NCBI GenBank assembly: GCA_965116325.1 | Contig: OZ220675.1 | Span: 1,364,001-1,428,000 of the forward strand | Origin: JAGWBF01 sp965116325 | GTDB taxonomy: Bacteria > Chloroflexota > Dehalococcoidia > Lucifugimonadales > JAGWBF01 | Direction of reading: 5' to 3' | DNA: 64,000 nucleotides | In this document: positions 24,583 to 33,270 of the stretch, one piece after another | Layout: each line of letters starts with the position of its first letter | How positions within the stretch are numbered: the stretch's first letter is position 1 | Made by a program: the position numbers and the translations under genes | Notes under the pieces: model-generated | Told to the model about the DNA's origin: nothing | Database searches by the model: none | Seen by the model: the letters and a program-made list of their open reading frames with translations, nothing else

Positions 24583-26433
24583 CTAGGGCTGGAATACCTG
24601 TCTCATCCGCTCGTTAGTGTCCAGGATGGTATCCTGCTGCTCCTGCAGGTCGTCCAAGGATGCTTCGTTCAGCCTGAGAGCTTCTTCCTGCTTTAGCTCC
24701 CGCAAATAACGCTCCTCCAGACGGCGGATGCAATTCAAGAGGTCTGACTCGCGGACCTTGCGGTCCATTGGGGGGAGGGTCTTCCCCAGCAGGTGTTCAA
24801 GGTGAGCGCTTAGCTCATCGTCCAGCGCCCATTGCAGTGACTCCAGTGTGGAGCATTTTGCCCAGTTTGTAAACACTTCCCGGTTATCCACACGGCGAAA
24901 ATGCTCGGGCCTTAACCCCCCAGCCGCTTCGGTCAGCCAGTACCCATCGGAGTCCACCTGCACATCTCCCGCAACCCATTCCCGCTCCTGGAGCAGAAGG
25001 GCAAGGCAGTGCTCCTCCATCGGATCATGCTCCAGACGGTCGAAGGGCGTCGCTGAAGCTTCGGATTGCGGTGCCCGTCCGCCTCTGGATGCAGCGCGTG
25101 GGCGGGACAGCTCCACGCTGGCCTTGAGCGTAGCTTCATTGACGCCCAGCATCGATGCCAGCTTCTGGAAGTAGTGGTCCTGCTGGAAAGGGTCCGAGGT
25201 CGCAGATATCAGGGGCATCAACATTCCCGCCAAGGCCGATTTCCCGCCGGGCGAGCTGATGTCGACCCGGGCCGCCTCGGCTGTGAAGCGGTAGTCCAAC
25301 AACGGGACGGCGCCTTCTACCAGGCTGGGCCAAGCTTGGGAATCCTCCTGCAGCACCTCGTCGGGGTCCCGTCCATCGGGGAGCACCAGCACGTTGATGT
25401 CCGGCACCTCGGAAGTCGCATATGGCCTGTTGGTGGACCTGCTCTTCCCCTGGTGCACCGCTTCCCAAAGCACCTGCAGCCCTCGCAGGGTGGCTTCCTG
25501 CCCCGCGGCATCGGCATCCAATGCCAGGGTGACCTTTCCCCTCTCCCCCTGCCCCGGCCGAGGCAGCAGGCTGCACACCTGGGACACCTGCCCTGGAGCG
25601 AGGGCTGTCCCCATGGATGCCACAACGTTGGAGTACCCTGCCTGGTGGCACGCCACGGCATCCATGTAGCCTTCGACGATCACAATGCCATGTTCCCTGA
25701 CGGCGCCCTTGGCTATGTGGATGCCGTAGAGAATGTTCCCCTTGTCGAACACGGGGGTCTTGGGGGAGTTGAGGTACTTGGGCTCGGACCCATCCATGGA
25801 GCGGCCCCCGAATCCCGCCAGCTTGCCTTCGGCGTCCCGTATGGGGAACATCAGCCGTCCGCGGAACATGTCCCGGTAGGTGTCTCCCCGGCCCTTGGTC
25901 ACCAAGCCCGCCAGGGCGACCACCTCTTCTGCGAATCCCCTGGCCGACAGGTGGTCTCTCGCCGCATCGCCCCCTGCCGGCGCAAGCCCTATCTGAAACT
26001 CCTTGATGGTTTCCTTGGTGAGGCCTCGCTTCTCCAGGTAGGCCCTGGCTTCGGCGCCCTTCTGGGAAGTCGCCAGGAGGCTGCAGAAGTACTCGGCGGC
26101 CGCCTCGTTCACATCGTGGAGGGAGTTCCGCTCCTTCCGGCGTCCGGGATTTTCCGACAGGGCAACACCCGCCTGCTGGGCGAGCTGCTTCAGGGCATCG
26201 CTGAATTCCAGGTTGTTGATGCGCATCCAGAAGGAGAAGATGTCTCCGCCCTCGGCGCACGCGCCGAAGCAGCGCCAGGACTGCCTTTCAGGGAAGACGT
26301 GGAAAGAGGGTGTGCGCTCGCTGTGGAAGGGACAGTTGGCTTTGTAGCTGTTCCCCGACTTGGTCAGGGGAGCGTATGCAGATACCAGGTCGACTATATC
26401 AAGTCGGCCCTTTATGTCATCCACCACACCCAT
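24583..26433 (-). CDS. dnaG: DNA primase
   Basis: DnaG makes RNA primers at the replication fork. The 616-residue protein starts with a CHC2 zinc finger (NCPFHSERTPSF...WRCFGACAEGGD, residues about 33-65), then the primase core with GRLMFPIRD and FGGRSMDGSEPKYLNSP. The TOPRIM domain shows IVEGYMDAVA and a LALDADAAGQEA acidic pair. A C-terminal helicase-binding region ends the protein. The ATG at 26433 has GGAGG only 3 nt away; a GTG two codons on (26427) would have better spacing. Confidence 0.96.
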   Translation of the reverse strand: MGVVDDIKGRLDIVDLVSAYAPLTKSGNSYKANCPFHSERTPSFHVFPERQSWRCFGACAEGGDIFSFWMRINNLEFSDALKQLAQQAGVALSENPGRRKERNSLHDVNEAAAEYFCSLLATSQKGAEARAYLEKRGLTKETIKEFQIGLAPAGGDAARDHLSARGFAEEVVALAGLVTKGRGDTYRDMFRGRLMFPIRDAEGKLAGFGGRSMDGSEPKYLNSPKTPVFDKGNILYGIHIAKGAVREHGIVIVEGYMDAVACHQAGYSNVVASMGTALAPGQVSQVCSLLPRPGQGERGKVTLALDADAAGQEATLRGLQVLWEAVHQGKSRSTNRPYATSEVPDINVLVLPDGRDPDEVLQEDSQAWPSLVEGAVPLLDYRFTAEAARVDISSPGGKSALAGMLMPLISATSDPFQQDHYFQKLASMLGVNEATLKASVELSRPRAASRGGRAPQSEASATPFDRLEHDPMEEHCLALLLQEREWVAGDVQVDSDGYWLTEAAGGLRPEHFRRVDNREVFTNWAKCSTLESLQWALDDELSAHLEHLLGKTLPPMDRKVRESDLLNCIRRLEERYLRELKQEEALRLNEASLDDLQEQQDTILDTNERMRQVFQP

Positions 26434-26595
26434 ACACCTCCATTAAAAGCCATGCTGTGCCAATATTCCACCCCTTATGCGCTCAATCGAACTGGGCGCC
26501 CTCGGGCGCGTTGGGCAGTCCTGGGTCTGGTTTCCCAAGTGCCCTTTCAAGTATCATCAATGATCTGGCAGTACCCCCACAGGAGAATCGGTCGT

Positions 26596-26814
26596 ATGCA
26601 GCATCGTTCCAAGTTCGGCATTTATCTGAATGCCAATGACCGCAAGGTCGTCCGCATAAACTCCCCTTACTGGATTCCCGAGGAGCCCGACTGGGTGTTC
26701 CTTACGCCCGAAGTAAATGCAACCCTGCTCCAGATCAGGGAGATGGCTCAGGAAAAGGCCCTGGTTTCCGACGCCGGCGATATCACCTGGGGCAGGATCC
26801 CCCTGAAGGACTAG
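26596..26814 (+). CDS. Unrecognised 72-aa protein
   Basis: An ATG with AGGAGA 9 nt upstream starts a 72-residue protein, MQHRSKFGIYLNANDRK... It includes a hydrophilic beta-like N-terminus, the sequence PYWIPEEPDWVFLTPEVNATL, and a helix REMAQEKALVSDAG. No cysteine or membrane segment is present. I recognise no family. It lies divergent from dnaG and ends 3 bp before the MFS gene, so the two are probably co-transcribed. Confidence 0.6.
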   Translation: MQHRSKFGIYLNANDRKVVRINSPYWIPEEPDWVFLTPEVNATLLQIREMAQEKALVSDAGDITWGRIPLKD

Positions 26815-26817
26815 AAC

Positions 26818-28098
26818 TTGGCCGACTCCTCCACAACTTCGGCGCCGGAAGTCCCTTCCCCCAGCAGGCGAAGGCTCCGGCTGCCCCCGGCCATGCGGTA
26901 CAAGAGCTACCGCAACTATTGGATGGCCCTGCTGGCATCGGTCACCGGGTACCAGATGCTGGTCAACTTCTCCCTGCTCTGGCTGATCTATGACATCACC
27001 CACGATGCCCGCTTCGAGGGGTACGTGGGTCTGTCCATTGCCATCCCGGCCATTGGGCTTAACCTGTTCGGCGGTGTCTTTGCCGACCGGCTGGACCCCC
27101 GGAAGCTGGTGGGGATCGGCCAATTCCTCACAGCCACGGTTGCCGTGCTATTGGCGGTGCTGGTTATGACAGGAACGGTCAACCAGTGGCACGTCCTGGC
27201 GGCCGCCTTCCTGATCGGCGCCATGCAAGCCTTCGACACTCCCAGCCGGCAGTCCATCTGGCCCCGCTTGGTGGGCAGGGAAGCTTTGCCCAGCGCCGTC
27301 GCCCTCAACTCGGTGATTTGGACGGGCACGCGCATAGTTGCTCCCACCATCGCCGGAATCATAATCGGGCGGACCAGCATTGCGGCCGCAATCTTCGTCA
27401 GCGCCAGCGGCTTCTACATCCTCTCGGTTGTCGCCCAGACCCTGAAGCTCCCGACCAGCGATAGGATCGCCGGTTCCATGTTCCAGCAGATGGTGGCCGG
27501 ATTCGTCTTCGTCAGGGACAATCCCGTATTCATGTACCTGATGGGGATGACCTTTTTCAACGGCATGTTCGGCATGTCCTACATCTTCTTGATGCCCGTC
27601 TTTGCCAAGGAGGTGCTGGATGTGGGAGCGGAGAAGACCGGCTGGCTCCTAGGAGCATCGGGGGCAGGGGCCCTCACCGGCACCCTGATCGCCGCCCAGA
27701 TGGGCAGCCGTCTCTGCGATGCCAAGGCCCTCATGGGAGGGAGCATACTCTTTGCCCTGTTCCTGATGGCCTTCGGCGTGGTCACCCACCTTGGCTCCTA
27801 CGAGCTTGGGCTGCTGGTGCTCTTCTTCGCCGGTTGCAGCAACAACGTTTACCTGATGTCGGTGATGGTGAACCTTCAGACCCGGGTTCCCGACCGCTTC
27901 CGGGGCAGGGTCATGGGCTTCTTCACTATGACCTGGAGCATGACCGCCCTGGGCGCCTTCCAGTCCAGTTTCTTCGCCCACTACATAAGCCCGCCGGCCG
28001 CTGTCGCAATCGGAGGTGCGCTGGTGATCGCCTTCGTCCTGGTGCCCGCCCTAGTCAACAAGGAGATCCGGAGCCTGGCTCCCCTGCCCAAGGACTGA
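26818..28098 (+). CDS. Major facilitator superfamily transporter (EntS/MFS_3-like)
   Basis: The 426-residue membrane protein shows about 12 hydrophobic helices. SYRNYWMALLASVTGYQM is helix 1 and GGVFADRLDPRKL is the MFS loop 2-3 motif. DTPSRQSIWPRLV and a second-half RFRGRVMGFFTMTWSM also match enterobactin-exporter-like MFS proteins. The first 25 residues are polar. The start is TTG at 26818, supported by AAGGA 7 nt upstream inside the previous gene; ATG at 26893 is an alternative. Substrate unknown; drug or metabolite efflux is likely for the family. Confidence 0.85.
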   Translation: MADSSTTSAPEVPSPSRRRLRLPPAMRYKSYRNYWMALLASVTGYQMLVNFSLLWLIYDITHDARFEGYVGLSIAIPAIGLNLFGGVFADRLDPRKLVGIGQFLTATVAVLLAVLVMTGTVNQWHVLAAAFLIGAMQAFDTPSRQSIWPRLVGREALPSAVALNSVIWTGTRIVAPTIAGIIIGRTSIAAAIFVSASGFYILSVVAQTLKLPTSDRIAGSMFQQMVAGFVFVRDNPVFMYLMGMTFFNGMFGMSYIFLMPVFAKEVLDVGAEKTGWLLGASGAGALTGTLIAAQMGSRLCDAKALMGGSILFALFLMAFGVVTHLGSYELGLLVLFFAGCSNNVYLMSVMVNLQTRVPDRFRGRVMGFFTMTWSMTALGAFQSSFFAHYISPPAAVAIGGALVIAFVLVPALVNKEIRSLAPLPKD

Positions 28099-28109
28099 AG
28101 GGGCCCCTA

Positions 28110-28235
28110 TGTTCCTTCTCCCCTGGAGGGAGAAGGTTAGGATGAGGGGGACACATTCCCTGGGGCCGGGTATCACCCTCCCCCTAGCCCCTCCCATCAA
28201 GGGAGGGGGAATGTTGTCGCCTCTCCCCCGGAGGA
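28110..28235. repeat. C-rich palindromic repeat cluster
   Basis: This region contains TTCTCCCCTGGAGGGAGAA followed by GGATGAGGGGG, then CACCCTCCCCCTAGCCCCTC and CATCAAGGGAGGGGG. It is a close relative of the 12.3 and 60.5 kb clusters. It separates the convergent MFS and plsC genes and may act as a bidirectional transcription stop. Confidence 0.8.
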
Positions 28236-28239
28236 CGTA

Positions 28240-28890
28240 TCAGTCTTGGGCGCCAGGGGTGGAGTAGTAGCCGCGGTAGCTGGGAGGCAGCAGTCCAGCG
28301 ACCCTTCCCATAATCATGTCGGCCAGGTTCTCCAGCACAGGCTTGCTAAGCTTCCCCTCCACGACGGGCAGGGTGAAGGGCTCCCCGAACCGGACCCTTA
28401 TGGTCGTCATGGGGCAGGCGATTCGCAGGAAACCGGGGATGTTCTCGGTACCCGTGATAGCCACGGGCAGGATGGGGGCCTGGGAGCGGGCGGCGATGTA
28501 GGCTGCACCCGGATGCCCCCGCTTCATCTGGGCGTCGAGGCTGCGGGTGCCCTCGGGGAAAATGCCGATGACCTTGTCGCTCCGAAGGAGTCCCATGGTC
28601 CAACGCAGGGCCTCCACGTCGGCCCCATGCCTGGCTGTGGGATGTACACCGACGGCCCGCAGGAAGTAGGACGACACAGGGCTGGAGAAGAGGCCTTCCT
28701 TGGCCATGAAGTGCATGGGACGCTTCATGCTGGCCACCAGCACCGGTGGGTCGGCATTGCTCAGGTGGTTGGACACCACGATCAGGGGACCTTTGGGGGG
28801 GACCGCCTCCCTCCCCTCGACCTCCCACTTGCTGAACAGGGAGAAGCAGACCTGGGCCAGCGACTTTCCCAAGCCGTAATAGACTCCCAT
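28240..28890 (-). CDS. plsC: 1-acyl-sn-glycerol-3-phosphate acyltransferase
   Basis: PlsC acylates lysophosphatidic acid to phosphatidic acid at the membrane. The 216-residue protein has the catalytic HX4D box in VSNHLSNADPPV, motif II near GVHPTARHG, and FPEGTRSLD (motif III), followed by APILPVAITG. It is downstream of cmk on the same strand, a common pairing in many bacteria. Confidence 0.92.
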   Translation of the reverse strand: MGVYYGLGKSLAQVCFSLFSKWEVEGREAVPPKGPLIVVSNHLSNADPPVLVASMKRPMHFMAKEGLFSSPVSSYFLRAVGVHPTARHGADVEALRWTMGLLRSDKVIGIFPEGTRSLDAQMKRGHPGAAYIAARSQAPILPVAITGTENIPGFLRIACPMTTIRVRFGEPFTLPVVEGKLSKPVLENLADMIMGRVAGLLPPSYRGYYSTPGAQD

Positions 28891-28960
28891 CAGAGCACCC
28901 CAGCCGAAGCGATCAAGGCTGTTGGGAATACCAAGGGCGTAGTTGGGTGAAGAAGCCCCA

Positions 28961-29629
28961 TTACTCTCTCCCCGTCGCTATGCACCAAGCCTCCTGGACC
29001 ACCTCATCCAGCGTCTTGTCGTCGGTGTCCACAACCACCGCATCGGGGGCAGCCTTCAGGGGGGATGCGTCCCGACTTTCGTCCCGGTTGTCCCGGGCCA
29101 GCAGGTCGTCTAGCACCTCCTGGAACTCTACGTCCTTTCCCTGGGCAAGCAGCTCTTCGTACCTGCGCCGGGCGCGCACCTCGGGGGATGCAACGATGAA
29201 CAGCTTCAGGGGAGCATCGGGCAGCACAACGGTGCCTATGTCCCTTCCCACCATCACCACAGGACCTTCGTCGGCTATATGCTTCTGCTGCTTGACCAGT
29301 GCAGAGCGCACATCCGGGTAGGTGGACACCTGGGAGGATGCCAGGTCCACCTCCGGAAGGCGCAGCTCCTCGCCCAGGATATGCTCGCCGATCACCATGG
29401 ATGCGCCATCATCGGCGCTGGGCCGGATGGCGTTGGCCTGGGCTATCCTGATGGCCGCGGCTTCATTTTCGGCTCCCGCTCCCTGCTGGAGGGCCAGCCA
29501 GCTCACAGCCCGGTACATCAGGCCCGTGTCCAGGAAGCGGTAACCCAGCTTCTCGGCCAGGGCTTTGCCCAGGGCTGTTTTCCCGGCAGCCACGGGGCCG
29601 TCTATAGCGATTGTCTTGGGTGCTTCCAT
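28961..29629 (-). CDS. cmk: Cytidylate kinase
   Basis: Cmk phosphorylates CMP and dCMP. The 222-residue protein starts with IAIDGPVAAGKTALGKALAEKLGYRFLDTGLMYRAV, combining the P-loop and the CMP-binding segment. VMVGRDIGTVVLPDAPLKLFIVAS and RRRYEELLAQG follow in the usual order. ATG at 29629 is the evident start. A TATAAT lies about 60 nt upstream on the same strand. Confidence 0.95.
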   Translation of the reverse strand: MEAPKTIAIDGPVAAGKTALGKALAEKLGYRFLDTGLMYRAVSWLALQQGAGAENEAAAIRIAQANAIRPSADDGASMVIGEHILGEELRLPEVDLASSQVSTYPDVRSALVKQQKHIADEGPVVMVGRDIGTVVLPDAPLKLFIVASPEVRARRRYEELLAQGKDVEFQEVLDDLLARDNRDESRDASPLKAAPDAVVVDTDDKTLDEVVQEAWCIATGRE

Positions 29630-29689
29630 GTTGAGGCAGGGCGGACCTGGGGTGAATACGAGGGTGTAGATAGGGCGACCTTGGAGGGC

Positions 29690-29695
29690 ATTATA
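29690..29695 (-). promoter_or_regulatory. Putative cmk -10 element
   Basis: TATAAT on the minus strand, about 60 nt before the cmk ATG. The overlapping plus-strand TATACT (29692-29697) could serve the divergent PAP2 gene. No good -35 was found for either. Confidence 0.35.
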
Positions 29696-29730
29696 CTACA
29701 ATACCCTCCCTAATCTTTGGACTCTTTTCT

Positions 29731-30366
29731 ATGAGGTGCCCTACGTTACAAAGGAAGCGGGTCTTTGCAGCAGGGGTGCTGGCATTCCTTGCCATGTGCA
29801 TACTAGCGGGGCTGTACGACACCTTCCCCGGGGATGCGACGGCGATAAAGTGGCTGCAGTCCCACCGGAGCAGCTTTCTGGACGATGCGGCCCAGGTAGC
29901 ATCCATGCCCGGTCACAGGCTGGTGGCTGCCCTTACAGTTACACTTCTTGTCCTGGCCCTCCTGGCCTTCAGGCGGTGGCTGGATGCCCTGATGTTCGTA
30001 TCAGTCCTGGCGCCGGTGCTGGTCAACATGGCGCTGAAGGAGATCATCGACCGGCCCCGTCCCGACATGACCATCCTAATCACTCCGCCTACCAGCCCCG
30101 GGTTCCCCAGCGGCCATGCGGAGTACGCGGCTCTGCTCTTTCTGCTGCTGATCTACCTGGTAGGTGAGCTGGTGGGGCCTCGCTGGCTGAGGTGGCCTCT
30201 CAGGATCGTGCTGGTGTCGGCCATCCTGGCGATGGGCGCTTCCAGGGTTTACCTGGGGGTGCACTGGCCCAGCGATGTGGTGGGCGGGTTCCTTCTGGGG
30301 GCGCTGTGGGTATGGGCGGTCCTGTGGGCCCGGAAACGGCTCACTTTCGGCAGTCGCCGAAGCTAG
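29731..30366 (+). CDS. PAP2-family membrane phosphatase
   Basis: The 211-residue protein has about five or six hydrophobic segments and the three PAP2 phosphatase motifs: KEIIDRPRP (residues about 104-112), FPSGHAEY, and SRVYLGVHWPSDVVGG. Such enzymes hydrolyse undecaprenyl diphosphate, phosphatidate or phosphatidylglycerophosphate. It could therefore recycle the lipid carrier used for envelope glycans, but the substrate is not determined by sequence. No Shine-Dalgarno is evident. Confidence 0.9.
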   Translation: MRCPTLQRKRVFAAGVLAFLAMCILAGLYDTFPGDATAIKWLQSHRSSFLDDAAQVASMPGHRLVAALTVTLLVLALLAFRRWLDALMFVSVLAPVLVNMALKEIIDRPRPDMTILITPPTSPGFPSGHAEYAALLFLLLIYLVGELVGPRWLRWPLRIVLVSAILAMGASRVYLGVHWPSDVVGGFLLGALWVWAVLWARKRLTFGSRRS

Positions 30367-30435
30367 GCCCCTTCGTTTCCAGGATGCTAGACTCGCCCCC
30401 ATTGGCCGTCGCCAGGCGGCTCCTCGGGGTGGGAC

Positions 30436-30924
30436 ATGAACTGGCTGGACATAGCAATAATCGTATCCACGGGAGTGCTTCTTCTGCTGGGCTGGAAGCT
30501 GGGGGTGGTGCACCTTGCGGTGGTAGCTGTGGGCGCCTTCCTGGGCATCATCCTGGCCAGCCGGTTCAAGGACGAGGTAGAGCCAGCCTTCTCTGCCCTG
30601 GGCCTAGGGGACAACTGGGCTGAGGTCGCGGCCTTTATCGCCATATTTCTCATGGCGCTGGCTGCCGCCCTGGTAGCCGGGTCCATGCTGCGATTCATGT
30701 CCAGGCGCCTCAAGATCGGCTGGGCGGACAACGCCATCGGAGCGGCTCTTGGGCTGATCGTCAGTCTTGCCGTTTGGTCCACCCTGCTATCGACCGTGCA
30801 GAGTCATCCTGTGCTGGGGCTGGAGAGCACCGTGGAAGAGTCTGCGCTGGGCACCCTGCTGGCCGACAGGTTCGACTTGGTGCTGAAGGGCATAGGCTTC
30901 ATCCCTGACGACCTGGGGGAGTGA
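30436..30924 (+). CDS. CvpA-family membrane protein
   Basis: The 162-residue protein starts MNWLDIAIIV and has four hydrophobic segments with a GWKLGVVHLAV loop and an IGAALGLIVSLAVWSTLL helix. This is the arrangement of the CvpA/colicin V production family, whose molecular role is poorly known and is linked to envelope stress tolerance in other bacteria. It follows the PAP2 gene by about 70 bp. Confidence 0.8.
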   Translation: MNWLDIAIIVSTGVLLLLGWKLGVVHLAVVAVGAFLGIILASRFKDEVEPAFSALGLGDNWAEVAAFIAIFLMALAAALVAGSMLRFMSRRLKIGWADNAIGAALGLIVSLAVWSTLLSTVQSHPVLGLESTVEESALGTLLADRFDLVLKGIGFIPDDLGE

Positions 30925-30933
30925 CCTCCCCGG

Positions 30934-30961
30934 TTGAATCCTCGGGGACTGGCATTATAAT
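30934..30961 (+). promoter_or_regulatory. Promoter of HNH gene, apparently leaderless
   Basis: TTGAAT (30934-30939) and a perfect TATAAT (30956-30961) are separated by 16 bp. The start codon at 30970 lies 9 nt after the -10, at the expected transcription start. Confidence 0.65.
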
Positions 30962-30969
30962 AGTCCATC

Positions 30970-31491
30970 ATGTTGAGTTCTTCGGTTCTGGTACTGAACC
31001 TGAACTACGAGCCCATCAACGTGTGCAATGTGCGGCGGGCTGTCGTCCTGCTCAGCAAGGGTAAGGCCGAGCTGCTGGAGGATGGCCGGGGAGAGATACG
31101 CTCCGCCAAGCTGAGCATGATCATCCCCTCGGTGATCCGCCTGGTGTACCTGGTGCGTCGCCCCTTCGTCCAGCGGAAGCTCTCCAAGAAAGAGGTCTTC
31201 CTCCGAGACCGGTACGTATGCCAGTACTGCGGTGTGCAGATGAAGGACCTCACCCTCGACCATGTGAAGCCGCGGAGGCAGGATGGGGTGCACAGCTGGG
31301 AGAACATCGTCAGCGCCTGCGGGCCCTGCAACCGGCGCAAGGCGGGAAGGACCCCGGAGGAGGCCGGGATGCGCCTGATGCGCATCCCCAAGGCGCCATA
31401 TCCCAGCCCCTACTACCTGCTGCACAACCGCACAATCTACGATGAGTGGCAGAAGTTCATTCCCTGGGCACAGATGGGAGTCCCAGACTGA
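30970..31491 (+). CDS. HNH endonuclease-domain protein
   Basis: The 173-residue protein has a beta-rich N-terminal half and a zinc-stabilised HNH nuclease module at about residues 82-120: RYVCQYCGVQM, LTLDHVKPRRQDG, WENIVSACGPCNRRKAGRTP. These supply two CxxC knuckles and the catalytic His-Asn. The family is widespread in Actinobacteria and Chloroflexota, usually annotated as HNH or McrA-like nuclease, with no proven role. No methyltransferase or mobile-element gene is next to it. The promoter suggests a leaderless message. Confidence 0.85.
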   Translation: MLSSSVLVLNLNYEPINVCNVRRAVVLLSKGKAELLEDGRGEIRSAKLSMIIPSVIRLVYLVRRPFVQRKLSKKEVFLRDRYVCQYCGVQMKDLTLDHVKPRRQDGVHSWENIVSACGPCNRRKAGRTPEEAGMRLMRIPKAPYPSPYYLLHNRTIYDEWQKFIPWAQMGVPD

Positions 31492-31535
31492 CCCATGTTA
31501 CCCACTAGCTCTTCCCGGAAAGGAGCAGCCAAGCT

Positions 31536-32831
31536 ATGACCACAAGAGCGCCGTTTCTAAGACAGGCCTACGGGGCCTACCAGCACAGGGACATACCCGA
31601 TGAGGACGCGGACCTGGCCCACGTCGGCCCCGGCACCCCCCTGGGGGAGTACCTGCGACGTTTCTGGCAGCCCGTCGCCCTTTCCTCGGAGCTGAAGGAT
31701 GTGCCCGTGAAGACCAGGGTCATGGGCGAGGACCTGGTAGTGTTCCGCGACAAGAGCAACCGGGTCGGGCTGATGGAGCTCCACTGCTGCCACAGGGGAA
31801 CTTCCCTGGAGTTCGGGCTGGTCTCCGAGAAGGGCATCCGGTGCTGCTACCACGGCTGGCTGTTCGACGTGGACGGCACCATCCTGGAGACCCCTGGCGA
31901 GCCGGCGGATAGCACCCTGAAGGACCGCCTCTTCCACGGCGCCTACCCCGCCAAGGAGCACAAGGGCCTTGTGTTCGCCTACATGGGACCGCCGGACAAG
32001 GTACCCCCCATGCCCAAGTACGACACCCTCACCATCGACGGTGAGCCGGGCTACAGGAAATGGGATGTGGAAGGAGGCAAGTTCCTCCTGCCATGCAACT
32101 GGCTGCAGGTGAAGGAGAACAGCATGGACCCCATCCACACAGCCTTCCTGCACACCATCATCAGCGGCGCCCAGTTCACCAAGCAGTTCGGCGTCCTGCC
32201 TGAGCTGGACTACATGGAAACCCCGACGGGCATGGTGTACATGGCTACCCGGCGCATCGGCAACTATGTGTGGGTGCGCATGAAGGACTTCATCCTTCCC
32301 AGCCTTCACCAGGTAGCCCCCGACACTGAGGATGCCAGCCGGGCCCACGAGTTCGCCCGCCCGTGGCTGACCCAGTGGGGTGTGCCGGTGGATGACCACA
32401 ACACGATGAACTACCGGCTCCGCCACTACACCGACGAGGAGTGGGAGCGGGGCGAGAAGCGTCCGCCGGTGCAGACCTTCGGCCAAGCCTGCGACCGGCC
32501 TTACGATGAACGCCAGAGGGTGCCCGGGGACTACGACGCCCAGATGAGCATCCACTGGGGCATGTCCCGCCACGGCCTGGAGCACCTGGCCGAGACGGAC
32601 CGGGGGGTTATAACCTTCCGCAGGTTGATCCGCAACGGCATCGATGCTGTGAAACGCGGGGAAGACCCGCCGGGGCTGGTGCGCGACGGGGACAAAATCA
32701 TCCGCACCTACGCCAACAACACCGTGCGCGAGGTCGGGCCAGCGGCCACCGAGGAGGAGGACCGGGAGCTGCTGCGCAAGATCGCCAGGGAAGTAGCCGA
32801 GCAGTACGTAAGCGAACCGCCACCCCTGTAA
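31536..32831 (+). CDS. Rieske non-heme iron ring-hydroxylating oxygenase, large subunit
   Basis: The 431-residue protein has an N-terminal Rieske [2Fe-2S] domain (CCHRGTSLEFG and CCYHGWLFD, residues about 83-120). The C-terminal catalytic domain has the mononuclear-iron motif NSMDPIHTAFLHT. It resembles phthalate 4,5-dioxygenase-type enzymes that hydroxylate aromatic or steroid-like compounds. The first cluster motif has CCHRG instead of the common CPHRG. AAGGAG lies about 11 nt before the ATG. No reductase, ferredoxin or small subunit is adjacent. Confidence 0.9.
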   Translation: MTTRAPFLRQAYGAYQHRDIPDEDADLAHVGPGTPLGEYLRRFWQPVALSSELKDVPVKTRVMGEDLVVFRDKSNRVGLMELHCCHRGTSLEFGLVSEKGIRCCYHGWLFDVDGTILETPGEPADSTLKDRLFHGAYPAKEHKGLVFAYMGPPDKVPPMPKYDTLTIDGEPGYRKWDVEGGKFLLPCNWLQVKENSMDPIHTAFLHTIISGAQFTKQFGVLPELDYMETPTGMVYMATRRIGNYVWVRMKDFILPSLHQVAPDTEDASRAHEFARPWLTQWGVPVDDHNTMNYRLRHYTDEEWERGEKRPPVQTFGQACDRPYDERQRVPGDYDAQMSIHWGMSRHGLEHLAETDRGVITFRRLIRNGIDAVKRGEDPPGLVRDGDKIIRTYANNTVREVGPAATEEEDRELLRKIAREVAEQYVSEPPPL

Positions 32832-32840
32832 TTCTCTAGT

Positions 32841-33023
32841 CCCCCTCACCCCAGCCCTCTCCCACCAGGGGAGAGGGGGCACACTATCCCCCCTCCCTTG
32901 AGGGAGGGGATTAAGGGGAGGGTGACATCAAATATCTCCCCCTCACCCCAGCCCTCTCCCACCAGGGGAGAGGGGGCACACTATCCCCCCTCCCTTGATG
33001 GGAGGGGATTAAGGGGAGGGTGA
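32841..33023. repeat. Tandem duplication of an 85-bp palindromic repeat unit
   Basis: Two near-identical units, 32841-32925 and 32938-33023, are separated by 12 bp. Each reads CCCCCTCACCCCAGCCCTCT, CCCACCAGGGGAGAGGG, CACACTATCC, then a CCCTCCCTTGAGGGAGGGG-type palindrome, TTAAGGGGAGGGTGA. They differ by a single T insertion and little else, so the copy is recent. Confidence 0.9.
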
Positions 33024-33104
33024 GTCCCTCCCCAAGCCCAGCCTTCCTCATACCGCCGCGCCTTCCGTCAGACACCGCCCTCTCTTAAACCTCCGACCCT
33101 ACTC

Positions 33105-33250
33105 CGTCGTTCCCGCGAAAGCGGGAACCTACCGTGGCACAAACTCGACTGTCCGTTCCCCTTCGATTTCCCTCAGGGCGAACGGACAGCCCAGGATAAC
33201 AGCAAGCAGGCGTAGGGGACATAGACTCCCGCTTTCGCGGGAGTGACGGG
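33105..33250. repeat. Composite of two hairpin repeat families
   Basis: GTTCCCGCGAAAGCGGGAAC (about 33110-33129) and a related ACTCCCGCTTTCGCGGGAGT (33226-33245) flank a copy of the 41-bp hairpin CTGTCCGTTC...GAACGGACAG (33149-33189). No gene is present between the Rieske oxygenase and hemW. Confidence 0.85.
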
Positions 33251-33270
33251 TGGGGACTGCAGGGAGGCTG

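Noticed and set aside
25066..26595. Long open frame on the plus strand opposite dnaG
   Set aside because: It is a mirror of dnaG codon bias in a GC-rich gene. Only the last 72 codons, after 26596, have a binding site and lie outside dnaG, and those are annotated separately.
31557..32882. About 440-codon open frame antisense to the Rieske oxygenase
   Set aside because: It runs into a repeat block at its 5' end and lacks any motif; the sense gene has complete iron-binding motifs.
32841..33023. Possible CRISPR array
   Set aside because: Only two units are present. The unit is 85 bp and itself palindromic, the spacer is 12 bp, and no cas genes are near.
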